A program made the position numbers and the translations under genes. This document shows, piece after piece, positions 16,875-25,621 of a DNA stretch of 64,000 nucleotides (the stretch's first letter is position 1; each line of letters starts with the position of its first letter). The notes below the pieces were generated by a model. That model worked only from the letters and a program-made list of their open reading frames with translations, was not told where the DNA came from and searched no databases. The stretch is from Hymenobacter mellowenesis (GTDB taxonomy: Bacteria > Bacteroidota > Bacteroidia > Cytophagales > Hymenobacteraceae). Location: contig NZ_JAUQSX010000002.1 in the NCBI RefSeq assembly GCF_030581005.1, positions 434,001 to 498,000 of the forward strand, read 5' to 3'.

Positions 16875-17990
16875 AACGGCTGCGGCAGGCACGGGCCGGT
16901 GCGACCGGATGTACAGCGTTTTGCCCCAGCGAATGGCCGGCAGCTCGAGCCAGCGGTAGGTGAAGTGGGCAATGATGAATAGGAGCGCAAACGCCGCGGC
17001 CACGGCCAGGGCCAGCACCGGCTTGCTCTTCTGCCCGAAGCTGAAGAACTGAATGATGTTGGCCAGAAAGGGCTGGTGAAACAGGTAGATGCTGTAGCTA
17101 TAAAGGCCCACCCGTGCCGTGAGGCGCGTCAGCGCCTGGCCCATTGCCGAGGTGGCCGGCGCGGGTAGGTACAGGTACCAATCCATCAGGCAAATGAAAA
17201 ACAGGCTGAACAGCACCCGGCCCAGCAACGCATATACTGGCGTGAGTGCAGATAGGGTAAGCAGCCCGTAGGCGCCCGCCAGGTAGCCGGCGCCGCGCGT
17301 GAAAATGCGCTTGCCGTAGAAAAAACGTTCGCCAAAATACGCCCCGAGCACCCACACAATCCAGAGATTGGTTACGGAAAGCCAAAGAGTTGGGGAGCGG
17401 GTTTGTAAGCCGACTTCTAACGCCATGGCCAGCCCCGTGAGTGCCGCCACAGCCAGCGTGGCCTTGCCCACGCCTCCCAACCAGCGGCATAGCAGCAAAA
17501 ACACCGGATAAAGGACATACAGCTGCGCTTCGAGAGCCAGCGACCAGAACGAAGGGTTGATGGTGAAAAAGGTACGCTCGAACAGGTTGTGGGTGAGCGT
17601 GATGTGGGTGAGCAGACTCAACAGCCCGCCCGTGCCGAGGCTGAGGCCGAACACGGCCACCGCCACCAGGTAGGGCGGGTAGATGCGCCAGAAGCGCTTG
17701 TTGAAGAACTCGCCGAATCGAAAAGTGGCCCCACTTTTCAGGAAGCCCCAGTGGATGAGGAAGCCCGAAATAACCAGAAAGAGCGTCACGCCCTGCGCGC
17801 CCAGGCCCGGAGGCGTCAGGCCCAGCACGATTCGACCCGGGGCATACCGGGCAAAATCAATCCAGAGCCCGGACGGACTGTACTCGTAGATTTCGTATTG
17901 CCCAAAGACAACCAGCAGGGAATGGTAGCCAAACACGAGCATAATGGCCACGCCGCGCAGCACATTAATTTTTTCGAGGTGTTGGGGCAT
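16863..17990 (-). CDS. Acyltransferase 3 family membrane protein (last gene of the exporter operon)
   Basis: This 375-residue integral membrane protein has about ten hydrophobic segments. The family N-terminus is visible as INVLRGVAIMLVFGYHSLLV, with the conserved R and the catalytic-type His near residue 22, followed by GAQGVTLFLVISGFLIHWGF and FFNKRFWRIYPPYLVAV (conserved R-x-x-R/P-Y). Family members O-acetylate or acylate sugars and lipids using cytosolic acyl donors. It begins 34 nt after the preceding acyltransferase gene in the same direction, which suggests decoration of the operon product. Which hydroxyl and which acyl group are unknown. Confidence 0.88.
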   Translation of the reverse strand: MPQHLEKINVLRGVAIMLVFGYHSLLVVFGQYEIYEYSPSGLWIDFARYAPGRIVLGLTPPGLGAQGVTLFLVISGFLIHWGFLKSGATFRFGEFFNKRFWRIYPPYLVAVAVFGLSLGTGGLLSLLTHITLTHNLFERTFFTINPSFWSLALEAQLYVLYPVFLLLCRWLGGVGKATLAVAALTGLAMALEVGLQTRSPTLWLSVTNLWIVWVLGAYFGERFFYGKRIFTRGAGYLAGAYGLLTLSALTPVYALLGRVLFSLFFICLMDWYLYLPAPATSAMGQALTRLTARVGLYSYSIYLFHQPFLANIIQFFSFGQKSKPVLALAVAAAFALLFIIAHFTYRWLELPAIRWGKTLYIRSHRPVPAAAVSRG

Positions 17991-18024
17991 GAGTAATAAT
18001 TTGTGGCAAAATATTAGTATGCAG

Positions 18025-19095
18025 CTATATGTATCGCAGGCGCGCAGTCGCCAGCAGTTGCGCGAGCCAAGGGCCCAGCCGCCGGCTCAGGGGGCGCTCT
18101 ACCAGCGCGTGGGCGGCCCCGGCCAGCAGCAGCACCAGGGCCAGGGCGCCCCCCAGCAGCAGGTAGCTGTTGAGCCGGCCCGCAAGCGGCCCCAGCACGG
18201 CGGCCCCGGTGCCATGCAGCAGGTACAAAGGGTAGGTGAGGCTGCCCAGCCAACCCCAGACCGGGTGGGCCGGCAAGCGCCACTGCCGCACCAGAATGCA
18301 ATAGAGCACCAGAAAAAACAGGACGATGAGGCCGGCCGTCAGCACCCCATTGAGCGGGGCATCGTGATAAAACTGCTGGGCCAGCTGCCGCTCGGCGCGG
18401 TCGCTCCGCAGGGCCAGCGCCAGGGCGGCAAATAAGGCCAGGTGCACCTGCCAGGCCGCGTGCCGGCGCGATTGCAGCACGTAGAACAGCATCCCCGCGA
18501 TGAAATAGGCGCTGTGCTTGGGAATGAAAAGGTAGCTGAACAAGTGAGCCGGCGGCAGCGGCCCGGCTACCAGCGTGTAGGCCAGCCAGCCGAGGAGCAC
18601 CGGGAAATGCAGCCGCCAGAGCCGGCCGGCAATGAGCAGGGCCACCAAAAAGCAGAACGTCAGCTCGTAGGTGAGCGACCAGTACACCCCGTTGAGGTGA
18701 GGCTGGCCAAAAAACTCCTGCAACATGGTCAGGTTGAACAGCAGCTGCCGCCAGGAGGCCGCGCCGCTGCCCACGACATGCAGGCCCACAAAGGTCAGCC
18801 CACAGCTCAGCCAGTAGGCCGGGTAGAGCCGCGTGATGCGCGCCACGGCGAACTGCGGGAGGGCTTTGGGGCGGGCCGATTTCACCACCACAAAGCCGCT
18901 AATCATGAAGAACAGGTCGACCGCCAGGTAGCCGTAGCGGAAAATGCCGCCCAGCACCGGAAAGGTCGGGCCGATGTGCGCCACCCGCGGCATGCTGTAG
19001 GTGAAGTGCAGCAGCACCACGGCCAGGCTCGCCAGAAAGCGCAGCAAATCCAGCTCCGCATAGCGGTTGGCGGGCACCGGGGAAAGGGGTTCCAT
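18025..19095 (-). CDS. Acyltransferase 3 family membrane protein
   Basis: This 356-residue polytopic membrane protein of the acyltransferase 3 family has ELDLLRFLASLAVVLLHFTY with the expected Arg and His, then FRYGYLAVDLFFMISGFVVVKSAR and ARITRLYPAYWLSC. It starts 13 nt after the end of the cyclase-like gene and is probably co-translated with it. It is only distantly similar to the next gene, so the operon carries two different acyl-transfer steps. O-acylation of an exported sugar or terpenoid moiety is the likely role, by family and context. Confidence 0.88.
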   Translation of the reverse strand: MEPLSPVPANRYAELDLLRFLASLAVVLLHFTYSMPRVAHIGPTFPVLGGIFRYGYLAVDLFFMISGFVVVKSARPKALPQFAVARITRLYPAYWLSCGLTFVGLHVVGSGAASWRQLLFNLTMLQEFFGQPHLNGVYWSLTYELTFCFLVALLIAGRLWRLHFPVLLGWLAYTLVAGPLPPAHLFSYLFIPKHSAYFIAGMLFYVLQSRRHAAWQVHLALFAALALALRSDRAERQLAQQFYHDAPLNGVLTAGLIVLFFLVLYCILVRQWRLPAHPVWGWLGSLTYPLYLLHGTGAAVLGPLAGRLNSYLLLGGALALVLLLAGAAHALVERPLSRRLGPWLAQLLATARLRYI

Positions 19096-19108
19096 CAGCC
19101 GGAAGGGG

Positions 19109-20188
19109 TTACGTCGTGGGCCGGCTGGCCTGGTAGCGGGCCAGCGCTTCGAGGCAGAAGCCGGTGGTCATTTCCTCCGAGCCCCAGCCCATGCGCTTTT
19201 TGGGGCCGCCGTAGTACAGCAGCCAGCGCGGCCAGTTGCCGGCGGCTTCCTGGGTCCGGAGCAGGTAGGCGATGGCGGCGGCCAGCTCCGGCGGGTGGCT
19301 GCCGAGGTTGAGCAGGCTGCAGGCGGCCCAGGCGGTGTCGGCCAGGGTGTCGCCCAGGCGGCCGTCGGGGCGGGCGCGGGCCCGGATGCGGTCGATAATG
19401 GGCTGGCGCAGGGGCTCCAGCGCCGGCACGCCGCTGTGGTAGGCCCGGGTAAAAAAGTAGTACACGAAATGCGCGTCGCGGTACCAGAGGTCGCAGTCGG
19501 CTTCCCGCTTTTCGGCAATGATGCGCAGCAGGAAGTCCACGATGGGCTGGGTTTCGGGGCCGGGGCCGAGGTAGTACAGGGCGTTGGCATTCACCACGCC
19601 GTCCACGTCGTTGCGGCTGGCCTCTACGTTGAACCAGAACAGCAGGCTTTGCACGGGCCGCAGCAGCTCCGGCAGCGTCACGCGCCAGTAGGTGCGGTTG
19701 CGGTTCCAGCGCAGCCGCAGCAAAAACCAGGAATAGAATAGCCCCTGCTTGTTGCGGTTGGCGAGCAGCAGCGGCACGTTGCTGGGGCGCGGGCAGGCCA
19801 CCCCCCGGGCCCGCAGAATGGCCGACACGCAGGCGGTGTCGTCCACGTCGAGCGGGCAGGTGTGGCGCCAGCGGTGCAGCGTCGTGAAGTGGTTCCACAA
19901 GCCGCCGTGGTTCATCTGGTGCTCAAAAAAAGTAGTGGCGCGCGTCAGGATGCCATCCACCTGCGGCGTCAGGGGCAGCCACAGCAGGCAGCCCGCTACC
20001 AGGGCCGCCGGAAACACGGCGCTGTCGGGCAGGCACCAGCCCTGGATGGCGTCGTCGGGCGCGAAGTAGCTGCAAAACTCGCCGTTGGGGTACTGGTGCT
20101 GCTCCAAATAGGTCACGCCCCGGGCAAGGGCCTGCGCGATGGCCGCGGGTGGTGCCGGCGCGACGGAGGACGTGGTTAGTGGTTCCAT
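19109..20188 (-). CDS. Half-size squalene-hopene-cyclase-like (prenyltransferase/squalene oxidase repeat) protein with DVDDTA motif
   Basis: This encodes 359 residues. The ATG at 20186-20188 overlaps the end of the ABC ATPase gene by 13 bp. Alpha/alpha-barrel repeats typical of squalene cyclase and prenyltransferase proteins are visible: ALARGVTYLEQHQYPNGEF near the N-terminus, and LLRTQEAAGNWPRWLL with GWGSEEMTTGFCLEALARY near the C-terminus (QW-like). Residues 114-119 read DVDDTA, the acid motif that protonates the substrate in class II terpene cyclases. The length is about half that of squalene-hopene cyclases, so one barrel is expected. There is no signal peptide. A cyclase acting on a prenylated intermediate fits the neighbouring UbiA and P450 genes, but activity is inference. 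A non-catalytic repeat protein is the alternative. Confidence 0.7.
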   Translation of the reverse strand: MEPLTTSSVAPAPPAAIAQALARGVTYLEQHQYPNGEFCSYFAPDDAIQGWCLPDSAVFPAALVAGCLLWLPLTPQVDGILTRATTFFEHQMNHGGLWNHFTTLHRWRHTCPLDVDDTACVSAILRARGVACPRPSNVPLLLANRNKQGLFYSWFLLRLRWNRNRTYWRVTLPELLRPVQSLLFWFNVEASRNDVDGVVNANALYYLGPGPETQPIVDFLLRIIAEKREADCDLWYRDAHFVYYFFTRAYHSGVPALEPLRQPIIDRIRARARPDGRLGDTLADTAWAACSLLNLGSHPPELAAAIAYLLRTQEAAGNWPRWLLYYGGPKKRMGWGSEEMTTGFCLEALARYQASRPTT

Positions 20189-21426
20189 TCTACTTCCAAA
20201 GTGGTGAGTTGTTGGAGCATGCGGTGCGCGTTGGCCTGCATGCTGGCCTCCGGGGTTTCGACCCGCAGGCGGGTGGGCGCGTCTTCCCAGCCCCGCATGG
20301 CCAGGGGCTGCAAGGCTGCCAGCTCGACTATCATGGATTTTACCAGGTATTCGCCGGCCGTGAGCGGCAGGCGCGGGAGGTGGCAGGTGAGCGCATGCCG
20401 CCCGGCCGCCAGCCGCGCCGACGGGGAGGACGCCCCGGTGATGCACACGCTGCCATCGGGCGTGTAGAAGAAAAACCCCCAGCAGGTATTTTCCTGCGGT
20501 TGCAGCGCCTGGTAGGTCAGGGTCACCGTCGTGCCTTCGCCGGCCAGCACCGCCGGCCCGGCCCCCGTTATCGTCAGCTCCTCAATGACCACGGGCCGCG
20601 CCGCGTCGAGCGCCGGCACGGGCTGCGCCTGCGCGGCGCGGTCAGCCTCAGCCAGTTGCCGGGAAAAATAATAGTCCAGCGCCTCGGTGGCCGTGCCTTC
20701 AAACGCCCACCGGCCCTTCTCCAGCACCAGGCCGCGGCGGCACACGGCCTGAATGTGGTGGGGCTGGTGCGAAACCAGAATGAGCGAGCCGCCCGCCGCC
20801 AAATAGCTCATCATGTGGTGAATGCACTTGCGCTGGAAGTCGAAGTCGCCCACGGCCAGCACCTCGTCCACCAGCAGCACGTCGGGGTGCAGGTGGGCGG
20901 CCACGGCGTAGGCCAGGCGCGCCACCATGCCCGAGCTGTAGAACTGCACGGGCATCTCAATGGCCTCGCCCAGGCCCGTAAACTCGATGATGGCCGGCAG
21001 CAGCGGCAGCGCCTGCGCCCGGCCCACGCCCAGCAGCGCCGCCCGCAAAAAGATGTTTTCGCGGCCGGTCAGCACCGGGTCGAGGCCCGCGCCCAGCTCG
21101 ATGAGGGCGCCCACCCGGCCCCGCAGGCGGATGCTGCCGGCATCGGGCTTGATGAGGCCGTTGAGCAACTTGAGCAGGGTGCTCTTGCCGGCCCCGTTGG
21201 CCCCGATGATGGCCAGGGCTTCGCCCCGCCGCAGCTCAAACGACAAATCGTGCAGGCTCCAGAACTCGTCGCGGCGCAGCCGGGCCGGCGGCCGGGCGCC
21301 CGGCCAGGCCTCCGCGGCGATGTCGCGCAGCCCGTACCAGAGCGAGGTGCGCAGCTGGCGGCAGTATTTTTTGGACAGGTTACGCACCGTAACCACGGCG
21401 TCCGGCGGGGTAGTGGAGGCGGCCAT
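20176..21426 (-). CDS. O-antigen/polysaccharide-type ABC transporter ATPase with C-terminal substrate-recognition domain (Wzt-like)
   Basis: This encodes 416 residues from the ATG at 21424-21426, which shares one base with the preceding stop (TGATG). The nucleotide-binding domain (about 1-250) has Walker A GANGAGKST (75-83), the polysaccharide-exporter signature FYSSGMVARLAYAV, Walker B DVLLVDEVLAVGD and the H-loop VSHQ. Residues about 260-416 form a beta-rich domain like the Wzt carbohydrate-binding domain that reads the end of the exported glycan. It energises export with the Wzm-like permease two genes upstream. The C-terminal domain suggests the cargo is a capped glycan or glycoconjugate. 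Confidence 0.88.
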   Translation of the reverse strand: MAASTTPPDAVVTVRNLSKKYCRQLRTSLWYGLRDIAAEAWPGARPPARLRRDEFWSLHDLSFELRRGEALAIIGANGAGKSTLLKLLNGLIKPDAGSIRLRGRVGALIELGAGLDPVLTGRENIFLRAALLGVGRAQALPLLPAIIEFTGLGEAIEMPVQFYSSGMVARLAYAVAAHLHPDVLLVDEVLAVGDFDFQRKCIHHMMSYLAAGGSLILVSHQPHHIQAVCRRGLVLEKGRWAFEGTATEALDYYFSRQLAEADRAAQAQPVPALDAARPVVIEELTITGAGPAVLAGEGTTVTLTYQALQPQENTCWGFFFYTPDGSVCITGASSPSARLAAGRHALTCHLPRLPLTAGEYLVKSMIVELAALQPLAMRGWEDAPTRLRVETPEASMQANAHRMLQQLTTLEVEWNH

Positions 21427-23684
21427 CAGGCGGTGGTGGTCTGTAAGGTGAGGGGCAGGGTGGCCAGGGCCCGGAAATGCTGGGTCGGGAAGTACTCGGG
21501 CGGGGCCGAGGCGTTGGTCAGGCGCAGGGCCGGGCCGTGGGCCAGCAGCCACTCCACCACCACCCGCGCCTCCAGCCGGGCCAGGTGGGCGCCCAGGCAG
21601 GCATGCACGCCGCCCCCAAACGACAGGTGCCGCGCGGGGCGGCGGTGCAGGTCCAGCTCATCAGGGCGGGCGTAGCGGGCGGGGTCGCGGTTGGCGGCCA
21701 CGATGCTGCATACCACGGAGGCCCCGGCGGGAATTTCCTGGCCGCCCAGCGTCACGGGCTGGGTGACGGTGCGCCACAGGGCCCCGAGCGGCGGCTCCAG
21801 GCGCAGAATTTCCTCAATAAACGCATCAATGAGCTCAGGCTGGGCGCGCAGCTGGTCGGCTACGACGGGATGGGTGAGTAGGTAGTGCACCACGTTGCTA
21901 ATCAGCATGCTGGTGGTGGTGATGCTGGCCATCCACATGGTTTGGGCCAGGCTCACGGCCACCGCGGCCGTCGTCTGGCCGTCCCGGATAAGCAGCAGGA
22001 GGCAGTTCAGGAGCAGGGGCGCGTCCGTCGGCTGCTTCTGCTCGAAGTAATTAGCCAGATAGCTGTTCAGCTCCGCCACGTAGCCCAGCGCATAGGTGGG
22101 GCCGGGCAGACTGGCTTGCAGCTGCTGGCGTTCGGCGGTGCCGAGCCCCAGCAGCCGGGCACTCACCGCCTGCGTCAGCGGAATCACCAGTTCCGTCACA
22201 AAATCGAAGGAGGGCCGGCCCCGCGCTGCCGCCGCCAGCTCGGCCACCATGCCCTCGGTGAAGCCACGAAGCGCGGCCAGCTCCTTAGGCGCGAAGAAGG
22301 ATTGCAGCAGCTGCCGGTTGAGGGTGTGCAGCGGCGGGTCGGCCCCGATGAGCTCCGTATCGAAATCCGAATTGATAGTGCTTGAGAATACCGTCGGCTC
22401 GCGGAGCACGGCATTCACCAGCTCCACGCTCAGCACCAGCCAGCCGCCTTCGCTCGGCGCAAAATGCAGGCTGCCCAACTGCTGCAAATGCGCAAAAGCA
22501 GGATAGGGGTCGGCCGCGGAGGCCAGCGCCCGGAGCGAAAACTGGCCCACAAAATCGGTGGGGCTGAGCACCGGCCGGGTCAGCGCTTTGGAAGCCAATA
22601 GCTTGTGCTCAGTCAGTTGCTGCCGGCAGGCGGCCAGCGTGTTCCGCTCCGGCTCATCTGGCCGCAACGCCGGCAGGACCTGCACCGCCTGGAGGACGGC
22701 GCGTTGCGCGGGCTCCGTCAGGAAAGGGAAAGGGTCGGCCCCGATGGGCAAGAACAGCGAAAAGCCATCGGTCAACGCTGCATTTAAAGCGCCGTGGGCA
22801 TTCACCGGATATTGAATCACCGCCAGCCAGTACTCGATGCCCAGCACCGTGCCAACGGGGACCCGGCCGCCCGCCCCGCCCAGGTAGCAGGGCAGGGCCA
22901 GGGGCTGGGGCTGCATCCCCAGCAGGGGCTCGCGCAGCGCGTCGAGGTGCCAGGCCAGGTGCGGCGAATGGTAGGGCCAGATGGGCCGGGTCGGCGGGGC
23001 GGTGCTGGCAATGGCGTGGGCCGCCAGGTACTGCCGGGCCACTTCCACGGCTGGCTGGGGGCAAAAAGCCAGGCAGCTGCCGGCGTTCAGCACCAAAACC
23101 ACGAACAGCTCGGTGGGGCAACCCGCCGCCAGCCGGCCCACCGTCGCCGCGTCGCCCTGCACCACCAGCAGCGCGTAGTTGCGGGTAGTTGCCTGGCCTA
23201 ATGCGCAGTAGCACAGACATACGCGCATCGCATCCGTCAGGCTCAGCCCTCCGGCGGCATATACGGCCGCCGCTTCGCCCGCGCTAATGCCCAGTACGGC
23301 GGTGGGCTGCACCCCTTGGGCCAGCCACAAGTCCACGAGGGCCATCTGCATCACCACACTCGTCACCATGAGGCGGGCCTCATCGGCGAAGAAGTCCGGC
23401 ACGGGCAGCCCGGTGAAATTGTCGATGATGGACGGCCCCCCCAGCAGCTGCGTGCTGATGCGCTCACACTCCTGAATGGTGGCCCGAAAAACTGGCTCGT
23501 GCGCGTACAGCTCGCGGCCCGTGCCGGGGGCGTACTCGGTGCGCCCGGCAAAGGCAAACACCAGACGAGGGCCGGGGCCGCGCGTCCGTAGCCCCCGCAC
23601 CCGGCGCCAGGCGCGGCGCAGGAGCTTTTTCAAAACAGGCGGTGCGTAGCGGGCCACCAAGGCCCGGGGTAAGGAGCGGAGCAT
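21426..23684 (-). CDS. Fusion of a malonyl/acyltransferase (PKS-AT-like) domain with a cytochrome P450
   Basis: This 752-residue two-domain protein overlaps its neighbours by one base at both ends (TGATG). Residues about 40-350 resemble polyketide/fatty-acid acyltransferase domains: FAFAGRTEYAPG (a degenerate GQGSQ), ELYAHEPVFRATIQECE, the nucleophile elbow GISAGEAAAVYAAG (Ser134) and PYHSPHL (His239). Residues about 365-752 form a P450: ExxR at 625-628 (EEILRLEPP), heme loop SFGGGVHACLGAHLARLEAR with Cys696, and I-helix MASITTTSM, where the usual acid before Thr is replaced by Thr. No ketosynthase or acyl carrier protein is in the window. Acyl-linked substrate hydroxylation or hydroxyl acylation are both conceivable. 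The fusion reads through without a break. Confidence 0.88.
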   Translation of the reverse strand: MLRSLPRALVARYAPPVLKKLLRRAWRRVRGLRTRGPGPRLVFAFAGRTEYAPGTGRELYAHEPVFRATIQECERISTQLLGGPSIIDNFTGLPVPDFFADEARLMVTSVVMQMALVDLWLAQGVQPTAVLGISAGEAAAVYAAGGLSLTDAMRVCLCYCALGQATTRNYALLVVQGDAATVGRLAAGCPTELFVVLVLNAGSCLAFCPQPAVEVARQYLAAHAIASTAPPTRPIWPYHSPHLAWHLDALREPLLGMQPQPLALPCYLGGAGGRVPVGTVLGIEYWLAVIQYPVNAHGALNAALTDGFSLFLPIGADPFPFLTEPAQRAVLQAVQVLPALRPDEPERNTLAACRQQLTEHKLLASKALTRPVLSPTDFVGQFSLRALASAADPYPAFAHLQQLGSLHFAPSEGGWLVLSVELVNAVLREPTVFSSTINSDFDTELIGADPPLHTLNRQLLQSFFAPKELAALRGFTEGMVAELAAAARGRPSFDFVTELVIPLTQAVSARLLGLGTAERQQLQASLPGPTYALGYVAELNSYLANYFEQKQPTDAPLLLNCLLLLIRDGQTTAAVAVSLAQTMWMASITTTSMLISNVVHYLLTHPVVADQLRAQPELIDAFIEEILRLEPPLGALWRTVTQPVTLGGQEIPAGASVVCSIVAANRDPARYARPDELDLHRRPARHLSFGGGVHACLGAHLARLEARVVVEWLLAHGPALRLTNASAPPEYFPTQHFRALATLPLTLQTTTA

Positions 23685-24514
23685 CAGAAACGGGCAATAA
23701 GGTGCGGCGTCGCAAAGCGGTAGGCCAGCCAGTTAGCAAACAACGCCACGCCCGCCAGCCCCGCCACCAGCCAGAACCCGGGCGTGGGAGCCGCCGGCCC
23801 CGCTAGCAGCCAGTGGCGCGCAGTGATGAGCAGCGGCGTCACGGGATTGAGATTGAACCACCGGGCAAAGCTGGCGGGCGGCGCATACACCACGGGCGTC
23901 ACCAGAAACCACAGGTTCAGCACCACGGGCAGGGCCTGGGCCACGTCGGCGTAGAGCAGGCCCAGCAGCGCCAGCAGCCAGCCCAGTGCCAGCCCCAGCC
24001 CCAGCAACGCGCCCAGCCCCAGCGGCACCAGCGCCAGCGTGCCGGTGAAAGGCACCCCGAACCACCGCATCAGGGCCAGCAGCACCAGCAGCCGCAGCAG
24101 GCTGTTGAACACCACCACGGCCATGCCGGCCACCACAAAGGCCTCGTGCGGCACGCGCACCTTGGCCAGGGTGGCTTTGGCGTTGGAAAGCTGCTGCAGC
24201 GGGCAGCTGAGCGCCTCCACGAAGCCCTGCCACAGAAAAACGCCCGCCAGCACGAAGGCCGGGTAGGGCACGTCGCCCGAGGCCACGTTCAGCACCCGGC
24301 TGCGCCCGAGAAAAATCCAGACCAGCCCGGTCACCAGCGACGGCAGCAGCAGCCAGGCGTAGCCCAGCAGGCTCTGGCGCACCTGCACCTTGAGGTTGCG
24401 CACAAACAGCTGCCAGCCGATGCGGTACACCACACCCAAATCGGCCCGCACTTCGCGCAAAAAGACGCGCGGCGCCAGCAAGGGCGACTGGGAAGTGTAA
24501 ATTGTTTCCTTCAT
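23684..24514 (-). CDS. Polysaccharide-type ABC transporter permease (Wzm-like)
   Basis: This 276-residue ABC-2-type permease, the first gene of the leftward operon, opens with a cytosolic segment and then QVRQSLLGYAWLLLPSLVTGLVWIFLG, typical of O-antigen and teichoic-acid exporters. About six membrane segments follow, ending NPVTPLLITARHWLLAG and a last helix. It pairs with the Wzt-like ATPase, though unusually the acyltransferase-P450 gene lies between them. The start ATG at 24512-24514 is 48 nt from the divergent UbiA gene, so both probably share a regulatory region. Confidence 0.88.
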   Translation of the reverse strand: MKETIYTSQSPLLAPRVFLREVRADLGVVYRIGWQLFVRNLKVQVRQSLLGYAWLLLPSLVTGLVWIFLGRSRVLNVASGDVPYPAFVLAGVFLWQGFVEALSCPLQQLSNAKATLAKVRVPHEAFVVAGMAVVVFNSLLRLLVLLALMRWFGVPFTGTLALVPLGLGALLGLGLALGWLLALLGLLYADVAQALPVVLNLWFLVTPVVYAPPASFARWFNLNPVTPLLITARHWLLAGPAAPTPGFWLVAGLAGVALFANWLAYRFATPHLIARF

Positions 24515-24562
24515 TTGGGGTAACGTTGCAACCGCGGCGCTTCAGCTCACGCCGCTAGTAGG

Positions 24563-25621
24563 ATGATGGATAATAGAACGCCGCCCGCAGCCGGGGCCGC
24601 TTATGCGCTGCTGCGAATGGCTCGCGCCAGCGAGTGGTGGGCGTTCAAGTTTGCCCCGATTCTGGCCACGGCCTACGCCACCGCAGCTTTCGCGCAAGTG
24701 CCCTTGTGGCCCTTGCTGCCGCGCCTGCTGCTGTTGCTGCTGGCCCTCACGGTGGGGGCCACCTACGTCAGCGTGCTCAACGACTGGACCGACCGCGCCG
24801 ACGACCACGCCGCCGGCAAGCCCAACCGCCTGGCCGGGCAGTCGCCGCGCGTGGTGGCGGCCATGCTGGCCGGGTGCGCGGCGGCGGGCCTGTGGGCGGG
24901 CATCTATTTCTGGCAGGTCAGCCCGATGTCCGCCGGCCTCTACCTGGGAGCCTGGGTGGCCTACTCGCTGTACTCGCTGCCGCCGGTGCGCCTGAAGGTA
25001 CGCGGCGGCTGGGGCCTGCTGGCCGATATGGCCGGCGCCCATCTTTTTCCCCAACTGCTCACCGCCGCGCTGGTCAGCCAGTGGGCGGGGGCGGCGGCTT
25101 TGGGGTGGTGGCTGGCGGCGGTGGGGGCCTGGGCCGTGGGCTGCGGGCTGCGCAACATTCTGTGGCACCAGTTGGGCGATGCCGCCAACGACGCGCGGGC
25201 AGGCGTCGGCACCTTCGTGGTGCGGCACGGCGAGCCAGCGGGCCGCCGCCTGGCGGTGGCCGCCCTGGTGCTGGAGGCCGTCGGCCTGGGGCTGTTGCTC
25301 TACCTCGGCCGCCAGCCGCTGGCTTACTTGGCCTTGGTCCTCTACGGCAGCATCACCTACCTGCGCGCCCGCGTGTGGCAGCAGCCGGTGGTCATCGCCC
25401 AGTCCCGGGCCGGGCAGCACCTGCTGCTCAACGACTACTACGAGGTGTACTACCCCCTGGCCCTGCTGCTGGGGCAGGCCTGGCACCACCCCGCCGACGC
25501 CGGAGTACTGGCCCTGCACATCGGGCTGTTTGGCCTGCACAGCTGGCACCGGCTGCGCCTGTGGGGGGCGGCCCTGGCCGTGCTCGGGGGCAAAATGCAG
25601 CGGCTGCTTCATGCCGATTGA
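24563..25621 (+). CDS. UbiA-family membrane prenyltransferase
   Basis: This 352-residue protein has about eight to nine membrane segments and both aspartate-rich motifs: VLNDWTDRADDHAAGKPNR (N73, D74, D77, D80-81) and WHQLGDAANDARAG (D206, D210). These bind the prenyl diphosphate through magnesium. Family members transfer prenyl groups to aromatic, sugar-phosphate or glycerol acceptors; the acceptor here is not evident. A C-terminal extension (LLLNDYYEVYYPLALLLG onward) makes it longer than typical members of about 300 residues. It is divergent from the exporter operon, and its 3' end overlaps the convergent glycosyltransferase by 13 bp. ATG 24563 is followed immediately by a second ATG. Confidence 0.85.
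   Translation: MMDNRTPPAAGAAYALLRMARASEWWAFKFAPILATAYATAAFAQVPLWPLLPRLLLLLLALTVGATYVSVLNDWTDRADDHAAGKPNRLAGQSPRVVAAMLAGCAAAGLWAGIYFWQVSPMSAGLYLGAWVAYSLYSLPPVRLKVRGGWGLLADMAGAHLFPQLLTAALVSQWAGAAALGWWLAAVGAWAVGCGLRNILWHQLGDAANDARAGVGTFVVRHGEPAGRRLAVAALVLEAVGLGLLLYLGRQPLAYLALVLYGSITYLRARVWQQPVVIAQSRAGQHLLLNDYYEVYYPLALLLGQAWHHPADAGVLALHIGLFGLHSWHRLRLWGAALAVLGGKMQRLLHAD

Noticed and set aside
21426..23684. Polyketide synthase cluster
   Set aside because: One acyltransferase domain exists but there is no ketosynthase, ketoreductase, carrier protein or phosphopantetheinyl transferase nearby.
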